64,000 nucleotides of DNA, taken from positions 187,062 to 251,061 of the forward strand of contig KE159636.1 in the NCBI GenBank assembly GCA_000403315.2. Direction: 5' to 3'. Numbering within the stretch: position 1 is the stretch's first letter; each line of letters starts with the position of its first letter. Made by a program: the position numbers and the translations under genes. Below the pieces are notes generated by a model, which did not search any database, had not been told where the DNA came from, and was given only the letters and a program-made list of their open reading frames with translations. This document shows, one piece after another, positions 7,857-16,505 of the stretch. The stretch comes from Lachnospiraceae bacterium A2 (GTDB lineage Bacteria; Bacillota; Clostridia; Lachnospirales; Lachnospiraceae).

Positions 7857-8578
7857 TTAATTGTTTACTGCGGCAATGCAGGCGTTTTTTTGGCGTTTTT
7901 GCATTCTAGACCAGTTGATAAATCCATAAATATCATTTACTAAAAACACGGCGAAACAAATAGCAACTGACAAATACGATATATCAGAAATTGTTGCTGA
8001 CACCCATAGAATAATAAGTACAATATCATTTGCAGCATAACCGATTGCATAAAATGCACTCCTTCTAAAAGTCAAATAAACCGCAAGAAAGCTTGTTGTG
8101 ACAGATACCGTGCTTGGTATTAGGTTTGCCGTATGGAAAGCCGCTAAAATGTAATAAAAAATAATTGTAATGGCTGCTGTCAATATCATCATAAAAATAA
8201 TCTCTTTTGCTTTTAATCTATTTACTTTTACTTCTGATTTATTTCCGTTATATGGATTTCTCAACCATGAGAATAATGCAAAAACAGCCATTGGGGCAGT
8301 CATTCCCAAGTAGGTTATCATCTCCCCATAATAGGTGAACGCAAAAGATATGGCTCCATATAAAATACTAAATATAACCATTAGAAACTGTCCGAACGGA
8401 TTCCCCTTTGCATTAAAGATCAGCGCTGTTACACCAAGGAAGGAAGCAACAAGTGTTAAATAATTTTCTCTGTCAAACAAAAAAATGATACGGCAATTAA
8501 AGTTACTGAAATACACCATAACAATATCTCTCCTTTTGTAAAATAATCAAATAATGAGTTTCGCTCTTTCGTGTGCAT
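7857..8578 (-). pseudogene. pnuC: PnuC-type nicotinamide riboside transporter, frameshifted near the N-terminus
   Basis: The intact part (220 codons, 7857-8519) has the PnuC features FLGVTALIFNAKGNPFGQ, several membrane segments and AANDIVLIILWVSA. Its apparent start lacks a ribosome site and cuts the first membrane segment. Upstream, AGGAGGTAATTAT precedes the ATG at 8578, which opens a frame reading MHTKERNSLFDYFTKGEILL then WCISVTLIAVSFF. That frame meets the main one only if a run of seven T (8485-8479 on the minus strand) had eight. This is a natural frameshift, slippage or a sequencing error. If corrected, the protein would be about 240 residues, normal for the family. Confidence 0.8.
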
Positions 8579-8585
8579 ATAATTA

Positions 8586-8692
8586 CCTCCTAAAATAAAA
8601 TAAGCACCCGACCACACATCTTCAAAGACCTAACGATGTGTAACGAATGCTTTCGCTTTTCTACCCGGTGGCAGCCTATTATCTATTTGACC
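8586..8692 (-). ncRNA. Structured 5' leader of pnuC, class unassigned
   Basis: About 105 nt lie between the promoter's expected start site (near 8692) and the pnuC ribosome site, covering part of the 318-bp gap 8519-8836. On the minus strand it holds GCTGCCACCGGGTAG, a small GCGAAAGC hairpin and a 7-bp stem ACACATC / GATGTGT (about 8634-8607), ending in GGTCGGGTGC before an AT-rich stretch and AGGAGG. PnuC genes are known riboswitch targets (NAD+-II class in streptococci), but I could not match that consensus here. Confidence 0.4.
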
Positions 8693-8698
8693 TCAGTA

Positions 8699-8727
8699 AG
8701 TATAGCACAGTAAAACAAAGAAGTCAA
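8699..8727 (-). promoter_or_regulatory. Sigma-A promoter of pnuC
   Basis: On the minus strand TTGACT (8727-8722), a 17-bp spacer and TATACT (8704-8699). It is a near-consensus promoter facing pnuC. Confidence 0.75.
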
Positions 8728-8765
8728 TAATTTTTGCATTTTCCCTTCTCTCAAAAACATTCTAC

Positions 8766-8794
8766 TTGACGGGGCAGTTCCCATCATGTAATCT
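8766..8794 (+). promoter_or_regulatory. Sigma-A promoter of the secreted transglutaminase-like gene
   Basis: TTGACG (8766-8771), a 17-bp spacer and TAATCT (8789-8794), 42 bp before the ATG at 8837. Confidence 0.65.
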
Positions 8795-8836
8795 TGTATT
8801 ACTAAATTACATTTTTTAGAAAGAAAGGGAAATTTT

Positions 8837-11800
8837 ATGCACAAAAAACGTACAGCCAGTTTCCTGCTGGCAATCTTTTTTGCACTGTCATCCCTGCTGG
8901 GCGGTGTTCCTGCCAAGGCATATGCATCCAGCACGGGCATGGATGGCGCAGCGTCCCGTGCAGGGGAATCCAGCCGCTATTTCTATGGGCAGCTCCCAGA
9001 AGAAGCCAGAGGGTTTTACGATGCGATGTATAATATGTATACAGAAGGGATGTTCAAAACAGGGACAGGCAGCTATGACCTTGTGGCAAGGGGGCATCTG
9101 TCCCAGGAGCAGCTTGGCGGCTATGCTGGCGGGAACACTACGCTTTTATCTTATATGGGGGCGGCAAGGGATGCGTTTTATGCCGACTACCCGGAAATTT
9201 TCTATGTGGATTTTTCCTGCCTGACATTGCGCATTACCCAGAAGGGCGGAACCTACTGCGCTTACCTTGGGCCGGGCAGGAAGGATACATATTATTTGGA
9301 AGGGTTTGCAAGCCAGGCCGATGTGGATGCAGCCCTTACAGAATATGAAGCCAAAATCAGCAGCGTTGTGTCGGGCGCGGAAAGCGTTTCTGTACAGGAA
9401 GGGGAGAACCCAACGGAACAGAAGGTGAAATATGTCCATGACACTCTGATCCGCGGGACGTCTTACCGCCTGGAAAATGAGTGCAGGCCGGAAAACATTG
9501 GGCATATCAGGACCGTATATGGCGCATGGGTAAAAGGGGAAAGCCTGTGCGAGGGGTATGCAAGGGCCATGAAGGCTGCGCTGGACAGGCTGGGCATCCC
9601 CTGTGTCTTGGTGCAGGGCGGATACCAGAATACCACGGACAGCGCCCAGCCCCATATGTGGAATTTGGTGCAGGTGGACGGCCAGTGGTATGGGCTGGAT
9701 GCAACCTTTGACGACCCGAAATCCCCCCTTCCGGGCGAAGGCGGGTTAGACGGCTTTGAGCGGTCGGATTACCTGCTGGCCGGGGAGGACGTGATGGGCA
9801 GGCGGCATGTTCCGGATGGGGTAATGTCAGAAGCAAATTTTGAGTTTTCCTATCCGGTATCCGCAGGGGAAGGCCGGATGTTCGATGTGGTTGCGAATAA
9901 CAATGGGCTGAAAGTAGAGTTCAATGGGGAAGCCATAGAAGGCGGGCTGCCTGTGGGGCAGTACAAAGTAAGCTACCAGGGCATGGGCGCGGCAAAATCC
10001 ATTGAAAATGGGAAATACATCCTGATGCGCACCACAAAGCATTATGAAGAAACAAACCGCTGGGAATACGCGCCCTGGGGCTATCTTCTTCCGGATGTGT
10101 ATGCTTTTGAGGACAACGCCACAGAGCTGGTAATGCGTGTGGCGAATGCCCAGTACGTTGAATTTGCAGTTACCAGTGAATCACCGGGGAATTATAAGGA
10201 AAACAGCATTGAGGGCCTGAAACGGCTGACATTCCACGGGGACCCACTGCTGTTTGATGCCCAGACAGAGGTTCTCTACAACCCCAATGGGACTTACATT
10301 GCGCCGCCTTATGTGTGGAAAGCAACCCCTTCCCTCACTTCGAACATAGCGGTTGGGAAAACCCACCATGTGCAGGTGACATACCATGAGGACCTGAAAC
10401 TGGAAGAAGGCGCAGTGGCAGGCGTGAAGGTTGACGTTCTGGAAGAAGGCTTTACTGCATTGGAAAACTGCCGGGTGGAAAACTTTACCTGGGATGGCGG
10501 GAAAACGGTGGCGTTTGACTTTACCCCAAGTGAAATGTGGCTGGATGATTCCGTAAATTACCAGTTTGAAGTGACAGGGCTGGTTGGGGTGGACAGCAGG
10601 AAAAGCCCCAAAGGGTTCTCTTATAAGGCTGCGGCAAAAAGGAAAGTCTGCGCCTTCCGTTCCGCGGGCTATTATTGGAATATTTTTGGGCGGCCCCAGC
10701 TTTTGGAAAATTCTGACCTTTCCCAAAAGGATTTCCAGAACTGGAAAGCAGAAGGCGGGGACGTTACCCTTGGGATGATGTCCGGCCTGACGCTTGTGGC
10801 AAGCTCCCCAGCCCATGGGCAGACAGATACCATGAATAACATGATAGCAGGGGAGCTTGGCAGCGCGCCCCTGAAAAGTGAAACATACAATATTGGGCTG
10901 CTGACCTGTAACCATAATATCCTGCAAGTAGGCGACTCTGTCCGGCTGTCCCTCGGGTTCCCGCTGGGATATGGGCCAAACGATGAGGGCGTGACATTTA
11001 AGGCATACCATTTTAAACGGGATGAATATGGGGAAATCATAGGGCTGGAGGAAATCCCATGCATTGTGACACGCTATGGGCTTGTCATCCAGTGTACATC
11101 GTTCAGCCCATTTGCCGTAGCGGCTGTGCCAGACAACGGGGCTCCCAAAACCTCCAAATCCATTATCCTGTCAAATACCCAGGGCGGCAGGATTTTAGGG
11201 GATGCGCAAGGCATTTTTACGTTAGGGCAAGGGCAGGAGAAACAGCTTACCATCCAGGCAGACAGCGGCTATGTGATTGACGCTGTGCTTGTGGGCGGGA
11301 AATACCAGAAAATCACAAATAATAAATCCATGGCGGTGACGGCAAAATACGGGGATTTGGCAGACGGGGACATTATAGAAGCCCAGTTTGTGGCAGAAAC
11401 TGTCCGCCAGCAGGAAATTGCAAGGGGAGAAACAACCGTGCAGCCAGCCCCGCGCCCAGCCACGGTATCCCTTGGGCAGGGCAGCATTACCGTAAAGGAG
11501 AAAGAAGGCTTTGAGATTGCCGCCACCGTACAAGGGGCGGACGGCATAACCACATACCAGTGGTATAAGGACGGCGCGGAACTGCCGGGGAAAATCGGCG
11601 CGAAGCTTACGGTCCCCTCAGCTTCTGTACAGGATGCCGGGAAATATACCGTAAAAGTTACTACATCTTCAGGCATTGCGGCTGCAGAAACGGTGAGCAG
11701 CGCCTGCGTAGTAAATGTTGCTTCGCAGGCGGCAGTAAATACCCCGGAGCCAAGTACCCCAAAACCAAATTTAAAGAAAGTAACCGGCCTGAAAGCGTCT

Positions 11801-12403
11801 TCATCCAAGACGGACCGGGTGAAGCTGCAATGGGGCAAAGCTGCCAATGCAGGAGGCTACCAAATCCTCCGCTATAATACATCCTTAAAGAAATTTGTAA
11901 AGGTTGCCAATGTGTCAGGGACTACCTATACGGACAGGAGGAAAACTGCAGGGAAGCCATACCGCTATAAGGTAAGGGCTTATAAAAAAGTTGGCGGCAA
12001 GACATATTACGGCTCCTTTTCCAAAGAAGCCAAGGTTATTGTAAAGCCCAAGGCGCCTGCTGGGGTATCGGCGAAACGCCTTTCTGCCACCTCCGTCCAG
12101 GTTAGCTTTAAGCCAGTAAAAAATGCGTCTTCCTACCGGATTTACAAATATAAAAAGGGCTCCAGCAAGCAACAGGCATCCTTTAAGGTGACCTCCAAAA
12201 AGCTTTACAAGTATAACAGCAAAACCAAAAAGTGGGTGTACCAGAGCAAAATCAAGAAGGCTAAGAACGGCCGGATTACCTGCAAGCTGACTGGATTTAA
12301 GAAAACTGACAAGAACCAGCGGTACCGGATAAAAGCCGCAGCTTCCAAGTCCGGCTACAAGACCCAGTACAGCGCACTCAGCAAAACGGTGTCTGTGAAA
12401 TAA
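8837..12403 (+). CDS. Large secreted protein: transglutaminase-like, Ig-like and fibronectin-III-like domains
   Basis: A 1188-residue exported protein starting behind AGAAAGGGAAATTTT. Residues 1-30 are a signal peptide (MHKKRTASFLLAIFFALSSL, cleavage near AYA-SS). A transglutaminase-like domain spans about 195-295 with the full triad: Cys238 (ESLCEGYA), His273 (PHMWN) and Asp288 (GLDATFDDP). The middle (about 330-860) is beta-rich and unassigned. An Ig-like module follows at about 875-965 (YQWYKDGAELPG, DAGKYTV), then two fibronectin-III-like modules at about 975-1188, very Lys/Tyr-rich (KVRAYKKVGGKTYYGSF). There is no LPXTG or membrane anchor, so it is either released or held by wall affinity. 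It may crosslink or cleave peptides at the cell surface; its substrate is unknown. Confidence 0.85.
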   Translation: MHKKRTASFLLAIFFALSSLLGGVPAKAYASSTGMDGAASRAGESSRYFYGQLPEEARGFYDAMYNMYTEGMFKTGTGSYDLVARGHLSQEQLGGYAGGNTTLLSYMGAARDAFYADYPEIFYVDFSCLTLRITQKGGTYCAYLGPGRKDTYYLEGFASQADVDAALTEYEAKISSVVSGAESVSVQEGENPTEQKVKYVHDTLIRGTSYRLENECRPENIGHIRTVYGAWVKGESLCEGYARAMKAALDRLGIPCVLVQGGYQNTTDSAQPHMWNLVQVDGQWYGLDATFDDPKSPLPGEGGLDGFERSDYLLAGEDVMGRRHVPDGVMSEANFEFSYPVSAGEGRMFDVVANNNGLKVEFNGEAIEGGLPVGQYKVSYQGMGAAKSIENGKYILMRTTKHYEETNRWEYAPWGYLLPDVYAFEDNATELVMRVANAQYVEFAVTSESPGNYKENSIEGLKRLTFHGDPLLFDAQTEVLYNPNGTYIAPPYVWKATPSLTSNIAVGKTHHVQVTYHEDLKLEEGAVAGVKVDVLEEGFTALENCRVENFTWDGGKTVAFDFTPSEMWLDDSVNYQFEVTGLVGVDSRKSPKGFSYKAAAKRKVCAFRSAGYYWNIFGRPQLLENSDLSQKDFQNWKAEGGDVTLGMMSGLTLVASSPAHGQTDTMNNMIAGELGSAPLKSETYNIGLLTCNHNILQVGDSVRLSLGFPLGYGPNDEGVTFKAYHFKRDEYGEIIGLEEIPCIVTRYGLVIQCTSFSPFAVAAVPDNGAPKTSKSIILSNTQGGRILGDAQGIFTLGQGQEKQLTIQADSGYVIDAVLVGGKYQKITNNKSMAVTAKYGDLADGDIIEAQFVAETVRQQEIARGETTVQPAPRPATVSLGQGSITVKEKEGFEIAATVQGADGITTYQWYKDGAELPGKIGAKLTVPSASVQDAGKYTVKVTTSSGIAAAETVSSACVVNVASQAAVNTPEPSTPKPNLKKVTGLKASSSKTDRVKLQWGKAANAGGYQILRYNTSLKKFVKVANVSGTTYTDRRKTAGKPYRYKVRAYKKVGGKTYYGSFSKEAKVIVKPKAPAGVSAKRLSATSVQVSFKPVKNASSYRIYKYKKGSSKQQASFKVTSKKLYKYNSKTKKWVYQSKIKKAKNGRITCKLTGFKKTDKNQRYRIKAAASKSGYKTQYSALSKTVSVK

Positions 12404-12486
12404 AAGCAGGCGTTGGAAAAGAGCCTTTGGCAGCACAGGTTGTAAGAATAGTTTTCCCGGTTCCGTCATAAATAGTAACAAGGAAC

Positions 12487-13185
12487 ATGAACTGGGAGCA
12501 GCGGATGAAAAAAAGAATTGAAGTAATTATGGCGGTGGTGCTGCTGGTAGGGGCGTACTTTTTTGCCAGGGAGGGTGCCCATATGGTAGAGAACAGGAAA
12601 GCGCTGAAAGGGGAAATCTGTATTGTCATTGATGCAGGGCACGGAGGTGACGATCCTGGGAAAATCGGCATTAATAAGGAAAAGGAAAAAGACATTAACC
12701 TGAAAATTGCAAAAAAACTGCAGCAGCTTTTGGAACAGGAAGGCTTGAAAATTGTCATGACGCGGGAGGATGGGAACGGGCTTTACCAGCAGTCCTCCAA
12801 TAACAAAAAGGTAGAAGATATGCGCAGGCGCTGTGAAATTATCACAGAAGCTAAGCCGGTGTTTACCGTCAGCATACACCAGAACAGCTATCCGCAGGAA
12901 TCCGTAAAGGGGGCGCAGGTATTCTATTACGGCCAGTCCAAGGAAGGGAAAGAGCTTGCGGAAACCCTGCAGAAAACCTTAGTGGCGCAGTTAGACCCCC
13001 AGAACCACAGGCAGGCAAAGGCAAATGAAAGCTATTACCTGCTGAAAAAGACCCCAAGCCCTACGGTTATTGTGGAGTGTGGGTTTTTGAGCAATTCTGG
13101 GGAAGCTGCCCTTCTGGCTACGGAGGAGTATCAGGCGAAGGTGGCAGAAGCTGTGAAAGCAGGGATTTTGGAATACCTGAAATAA
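12487..13185 (+). CDS. cwlD: N-acetylmuramoyl-L-alanine amidase, CwlD-like
   Basis: A 232-residue Amidase_3 enzyme. An N-terminal membrane anchor or signal (about 12-30) is followed by the zinc-site motifs IDAGHGGDDPGKIG (about 48-61), TREDG, SIHQNSY (about 137-143) and IVECGFLSN (about 196-204). Size and layout match CwlD, which removes peptide side chains from peptidoglycan during spore cortex formation; a vegetative amidase role is possible. Starts at 12487 (AAGGA close by) or 12505 (GGGAG six bases before) are both feasible. It is followed by a promoter and an inserted repeat. Confidence 0.85.
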   Translation: MNWEQRMKKRIEVIMAVVLLVGAYFFAREGAHMVENRKALKGEICIVIDAGHGGDDPGKIGINKEKEKDINLKIAKKLQQLLEQEGLKIVMTREDGNGLYQQSSNNKKVEDMRRRCEIITEAKPVFTVSIHQNSYPQESVKGAQVFYYGQSKEGKELAETLQKTLVAQLDPQNHRQAKANESYYLLKKTPSPTVIVECGFLSNSGEAALLATEEYQAKVAEAVKAGILEYLK

Positions 13186-13249
13186 AGCAGTTCTGCCGTC
13201 CATGTTTCCAATGCTGTCTGGTTAGGGGCAACTTAAATATATGTAGTGG

Positions 13250-13277
13250 TTGCCAAGAACAGATAATGTGTTATAAT
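13250..13277 (+). promoter_or_regulatory. Promoter upstream of the Sua5 gene
   Basis: TTGCCA (13250-13255), a 16-bp spacer and a perfect TATAAT (13272-13277). A 121-bp element is inserted immediately downstream, at about the transcription start. Confidence 0.6.
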
Positions 13278-13286
13278 ATTTGGTAA

Positions 13287-13407
13287 GATTAGGGTGTCAA
13301 AAGCACCTTTGGTGCTACGCTCATACCATATATTGTTATTGCAAATCAATTTGCACATCAATATATAGTATAGAGCGGGTGCGCCGCACCCTGTTGACAC
13401 CCTAATC
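13287..13407. mobile_element. 121-bp MITE-like element with 8-bp target duplication
   Basis: Terminal inverted repeats GATTAGGGTGTCAA (13287-13300) and its complement (13394-13407) enclose short internal palindromes (AGCACCTTTGGTGCT; TTGCAAATCAATTTGCA). The flanks are identical: TTTGGTAA at 13279-13286 and at 13408-13415, a clean target-site duplication. There is no coding capacity. It lies between the promoter's -10 box and the Sua5 gene, so it should be transcribed as part of that 5' leader. Together with its flanks it explains the 296-bp gap before 13482. Confidence 0.88.
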
Positions 13408-13481
13408 TTTGGTAAGCAGAAAACAGAAAGAAAAGCAGCAAATGCAGCGCCCACGGCTTATGCACGGGCACAGCGGGCAGC

Positions 13482-14579
13482 ATGGAAGATAGAGAGAAAA
13501 CAAGAGCAGGTAACTACATGGAAACAGTTGTTGTAACACTTACAGGTAATGATACCGCATGCCAGATAGCCGCCGCAGGCCAAATCCTTAAGCAGGGCGG
13601 CTTAGTGGCATTTCCTACAGAAACTGTATATGGGCTGGGTGCAGACGCGCTGAACCCCCAGGCTTCCCGCAGGATTTATGAAGCCAAGGGACGCCCGTCA
13701 GACAACCCGCTGATTGTACATATTTCCAATATGGAAGATCTGGGGAAGATTACGGCAAAGGTGCCAGCGCAGGCGATGGAGCTGGCAGCAAAATTTTGGC
13801 CGGGCCCCCTGACAATGATTTTTGAAAAAAGCCCCCTTGTTCCTTTCGAAACCACAGGGGGATTGCAGACAGTGGCTGTGCGTATGCCCAGCCACCCTGT
13901 CGCATTGGCCCTGATACAGGCGGGCGGCGGCTTTGTCGCAGCCCCAAGTGCCAACACATCCGGCAGGCCAAGCCCTACCACGGCAGAACATGTGGCGCAG
14001 GACATGATGGGGCGCATCCCTATGATTCTGGACGGCGGGCCGGTAGGGATTGGGATTGAGTCTACCATAGTGGATGTTTCCGGGGATATGCCTATGATAT
14101 TGCGGCCCGGTTTTATTACGAAAGAGATGGTGCAGGATGCTGTCGGCCCTGTGGAGCTGGATCCGGGGCTTGCAGCGGAGGGCAGGAATATCTGCCCGAA
14201 GGCGCCGGGGATGAAATACAGGCATTACGCCCCCAAAGGGGAACTGATACTGGTAGATGGGGAACGGAAGGCAGTACAGGAGGAAATTATCCGGCTGTCT
14301 AAGAAGGCGGCATCTTCTGGCAGAAAAGTCGGCGTGATTGGGACAGACGAAACATGCGGCGCTTACCCATACGGCCTTGTAAAAAGCATTGGCACAAGGG
14401 AAGATGAAGAAACCATTGCCCGCCATTTGTATGGGGTATTACGGGAATTTGATGAACAGGATGTGGAAATCATTTATTCAGAGAGTTTTTCTGCGCTGGG
14501 GATTGGACAGGCTATTATGAACCGCCTGCTGAAAGCGGCAGGCCACCGTGTCCTTACTGCAAAGAAAACGGAAGATTGA
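13482..14579 (+). CDS. L-threonylcarbamoyladenylate synthase, Sua5 type
   Basis: A 365-residue protein with an N-terminal YrdC/Sua5 domain and a C-terminal Sua5 domain. It makes threonylcarbamoyl-AMP from Thr, bicarbonate and ATP for the tRNA t6A37 modification. Visible motifs are GGLVAFPTETVYGLGADAL, KGRPSDNPLIVHI, FWPGPLTMI, VAVRMPSHP and APSANTSGRPSPT; the linker carries APGMKYRHYAPKGEL, typical of two-domain Sua5. The ATG at 13482 adds 12 residues to an alternative ATG at 13518 that matches the usual N-terminus better; neither has a strong ribosome site. It heads a housekeeping run with the phosphatase-like gene, upp and the dCMP deaminase. Confidence 0.93.
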   Translation: MEDREKTRAGNYMETVVVTLTGNDTACQIAAAGQILKQGGLVAFPTETVYGLGADALNPQASRRIYEAKGRPSDNPLIVHISNMEDLGKITAKVPAQAMELAAKFWPGPLTMIFEKSPLVPFETTGGLQTVAVRMPSHPVALALIQAGGGFVAAPSANTSGRPSPTTAEHVAQDMMGRIPMILDGGPVGIGIESTIVDVSGDMPMILRPGFITKEMVQDAVGPVELDPGLAAEGRNICPKAPGMKYRHYAPKGELILVDGERKAVQEEIIRLSKKAASSGRKVGVIGTDETCGAYPYGLVKSIGTREDEETIARHLYGVLREFDEQDVEIIYSESFSALGIGQAIMNRLLKAAGHRVLTAKKTED

Positions 14580-14678
14580 TAGGAATGTATGTTCCATCCT
14601 AAAAGCTAAGGCAGCATCCCCGCCCGGACAAATTGGCTGCCAAGGTGTGCAGAACAGGGAAGTTGGAAGGTAACGGGT

Positions 14679-15137
14679 ATGAAAAAATACAACAAAATTA
14701 TCTTTGTATGCGAAAGCGGGACGGCGCGCGCCCCTATGGCGGAAGCTATTATGAAGGAATATACCATAAAGTATCCGCTGGAAATTGAAAGCCGGGGGAT
14801 GGTGGTGCTGTTCCCGGAGCCGCTGAACCAGAAAGTGGAAGCTGTGCTTATCAGCAACGGTATTAATGTCGAGGGGCAGATGTCCCAGCAGCTTTCCCCG
14901 GAGGATTTCCTTCCGGGGCATTTGGTAATTGTAATGGAGGAAGCCCAGAAACAGAAAATATTGGGGGAATTTGGGGAGCATTCTGGGGCAGACGTAGAAG
15001 TCCTGACGGATTTGACTGGGGATGAACTGGAGATTTTAAACCCTTACGGCGGCACCCTCCAGTCTTACGGCCTTTGTTATGAAACATTGAATAAGACAAT
15101 CAAGAAATTAGTAAACTTGATAAATAGGCAGAGATAA
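14679..15137 (+). CDS. Low-molecular-weight protein-tyrosine-phosphatase-like protein
   Basis: A 152-residue protein with the LMW-PTP fold pattern. The active-site loop CX5R is present as CESGTAR at residues 11-17, but the usual serine after the arginine is alanine. The general-acid Asp of the usual DPYG is replaced: the matching site reads NPYGGTLQSY. It may therefore be a slow phosphatase or a phosphate-binding relative. Its start follows GGAAGGTAACGGGT. It sits between Sua5 and upp in the same direction. Confidence 0.8.
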   Translation: MKKYNKIIFVCESGTARAPMAEAIMKEYTIKYPLEIESRGMVVLFPEPLNQKVEAVLISNGINVEGQMSQQLSPEDFLPGHLVIVMEEAQKQKILGEFGEHSGADVEVLTDLTGDELEILNPYGGTLQSYGLCYETLNKTIKKLVNLINRQR

Positions 15138-15158
15138 AAAGGAAAGGAATAAAATACT

Positions 15159-15788
15159 ATGGGAAAAATTACAATTATGGAACACCCGTTAATCCAGCAC
15201 AAAATAGGATGGCTGCGCAAAACAGACACAGGCTCCCGTGATTTCAGGGAAATGGTTGGGGAAATTGCAATGCTTCTGTGCTATGAAGCAACCAGGAACC
15301 TGGAACTTGAGGATGTAGAGATTGAAACCCCAATCTGTACCACCACCGTCAAGGCGCTGAAAGGGAAAAAGCTGGCGGTAGTCCCCATCCTGCGGGCAGG
15401 CTTAGGCATGGTGGACGGGATGCTGGCAATGATTCCCGCCGCAAAAGTGGGGCATATCGGCCTGTACCGTGACCCAGAAACCTTAGAGCCAGTGGAATAT
15501 TACTGCAAGCTGCCGGAAGACTGCTCCGAGCGGGAAGTATTTGTGGTTGACCCCATGCTCGCCACTGGCGGTTCTGCTGTTGCTGCAATAAAAATGCTGA
15601 AAGACAAAGGCGTCCGGAATATCCATTTCCTGTGCATTATTGCGGCGCCGGAAGGGGTGGAAGCCATGAAGGAGGACCATCCAGACGTAGATGTCTATAT
15701 CGGCTCACTGGATGAAGGGCTTAACAGCCATGGCTATATCGTCCCGGGGCTTGGGGATGCCGGGGACAGGATATTTGGCACGAAATAA
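15159..15788 (+). CDS. upp: Uracil phosphoribosyltransferase
   Basis: A 209-residue enzyme converting uracil and PRPP to UMP (pyrimidine salvage). Family features are [11 protein letters not shown] at the start, [14 protein letters not shown], the PRPP loop [16 protein letters not shown], and [14 protein letters not shown] at the C-terminus. The length is standard. The start follows AAAGGAATAAAATACT, 21 bp after the phosphatase-like gene. Confidence 0.98.
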   Translation: MGKITIMEHPLIQHKIGWLRKTDTGSRDFREMVGEIAMLLCYEATRNLELEDVEIETPICTTTVKALKGKKLAVVPILRAGLGMVDGMLAMIPAAKVGHIGLYRDPETLEPVEYYCKLPEDCSEREVFVVDPMLATGGSAVAAIKMLKDKGVRNIHFLCIIAAPEGVEAMKEDHPDVDVYIGSLDEGLNSHGYIVPGLGDAGDRIFGTK

Positions 15789-15891
15789 GCAGGCCCACAG
15801 GACGGGGAAGGGCTATGGTTAGCCTTCAGTTGTGGAAAAATGGGGAAGGCAGCAGGACTAAAGCTGGGTTTTTCCCAGAGGGAGGTGCAAA

Positions 15892-16377
15892 ATGGGCAAT
15901 AAACGGCAGGATTATCTTACTTGGGATGAATATTTCATGGGGGTTGCAATGCTCTCTGCCATGCGTTCCAAAGACCCGGGGACGCAGGTAGGGGCCTGTA
16001 TTGTCAGCCCGGACAATAAGATTCTGTCCATGGGATACAATGGGTTCCCGATGGGCTGTTCTGATGATGAATTTCCGTGGAACCGGGAAGGGGAGCCCTT
16101 GGACAATAAGTATCTGTATACAACCCACAGTGAGCTGAATGCGATTTTAAATTACAGGGGCGGCAGCCTGGAAGGGGCGAAGCTGTATGTTTCCCTCTTT
16201 CCCTGTAATGAATGTGCCAAGGCCATTATCCAGTCCGGCATTAAGACCGTGGTATATGACAGCGACAAATATAGGGATACCCCTTCTGTCATTGCTTCCA
16301 AGCGGATGCTGGATGCGGCGGGCATCCGGTACTACCAGTATACCCATACGGGCCGGGAAGTAAAGGTTGTATTGTGA
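15892..16377 (+). CDS. dCMP deaminase family protein (ComEB-like)
   Basis: A 161-residue zinc-dependent deaminase, probably converting dCMP to dUMP for thymidylate synthesis. Zinc ligands are visible as THSELNAIL (His and catalytic Glu, about residues 84-92) and FPCNECAKAII (two Cys, about 104-114). The N-terminus WDEYFMGVAMLSAMRSKDPGTQVGA is typical. Its start follows GGGAGGTGCAAA. It lies about 100 bp after upp, consistent with a pyrimidine salvage group. Confidence 0.93.
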   Translation: MGNKRQDYLTWDEYFMGVAMLSAMRSKDPGTQVGACIVSPDNKILSMGYNGFPMGCSDDEFPWNREGEPLDNKYLYTTHSELNAILNYRGGSLEGAKLYVSLFPCNECAKAIIQSGIKTVVYDSDKYRDTPSVIASKRMLDAAGIRYYQYTHTGREVKVVL

Positions 16378-16433
16378 CGCCGCCCCGGCCGCCCCTCCTT
16401 CTGCAAAAAGTTAAGAAAAATAAAAGGAATGGA

Positions 16434-16462
16434 TAGACATTTGTGCAAAAAATGGATATAAT
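16434..16462 (+). promoter_or_regulatory. Promoter of the ATP synthase operon
   Basis: TAGACA (16434-16439), a 17-bp spacer and a perfect TATAAT (16457-16462), 43 bp before the GTG start of the first operon gene. Confidence 0.65.
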
Positions 16463-16505
16463 AGCTTCATATGTTGGAATACAGCATGATAACGGAGGTA
16501 CCCAT

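Noticed and set aside
8586..8692. Match of the pnuC leader to TPP, guanidine-I, c-di-GMP-I or T-box classes
   Set aside because: Some short words look similar (GCTGCCACCGGG), but the conserved cores of these classes are missing.
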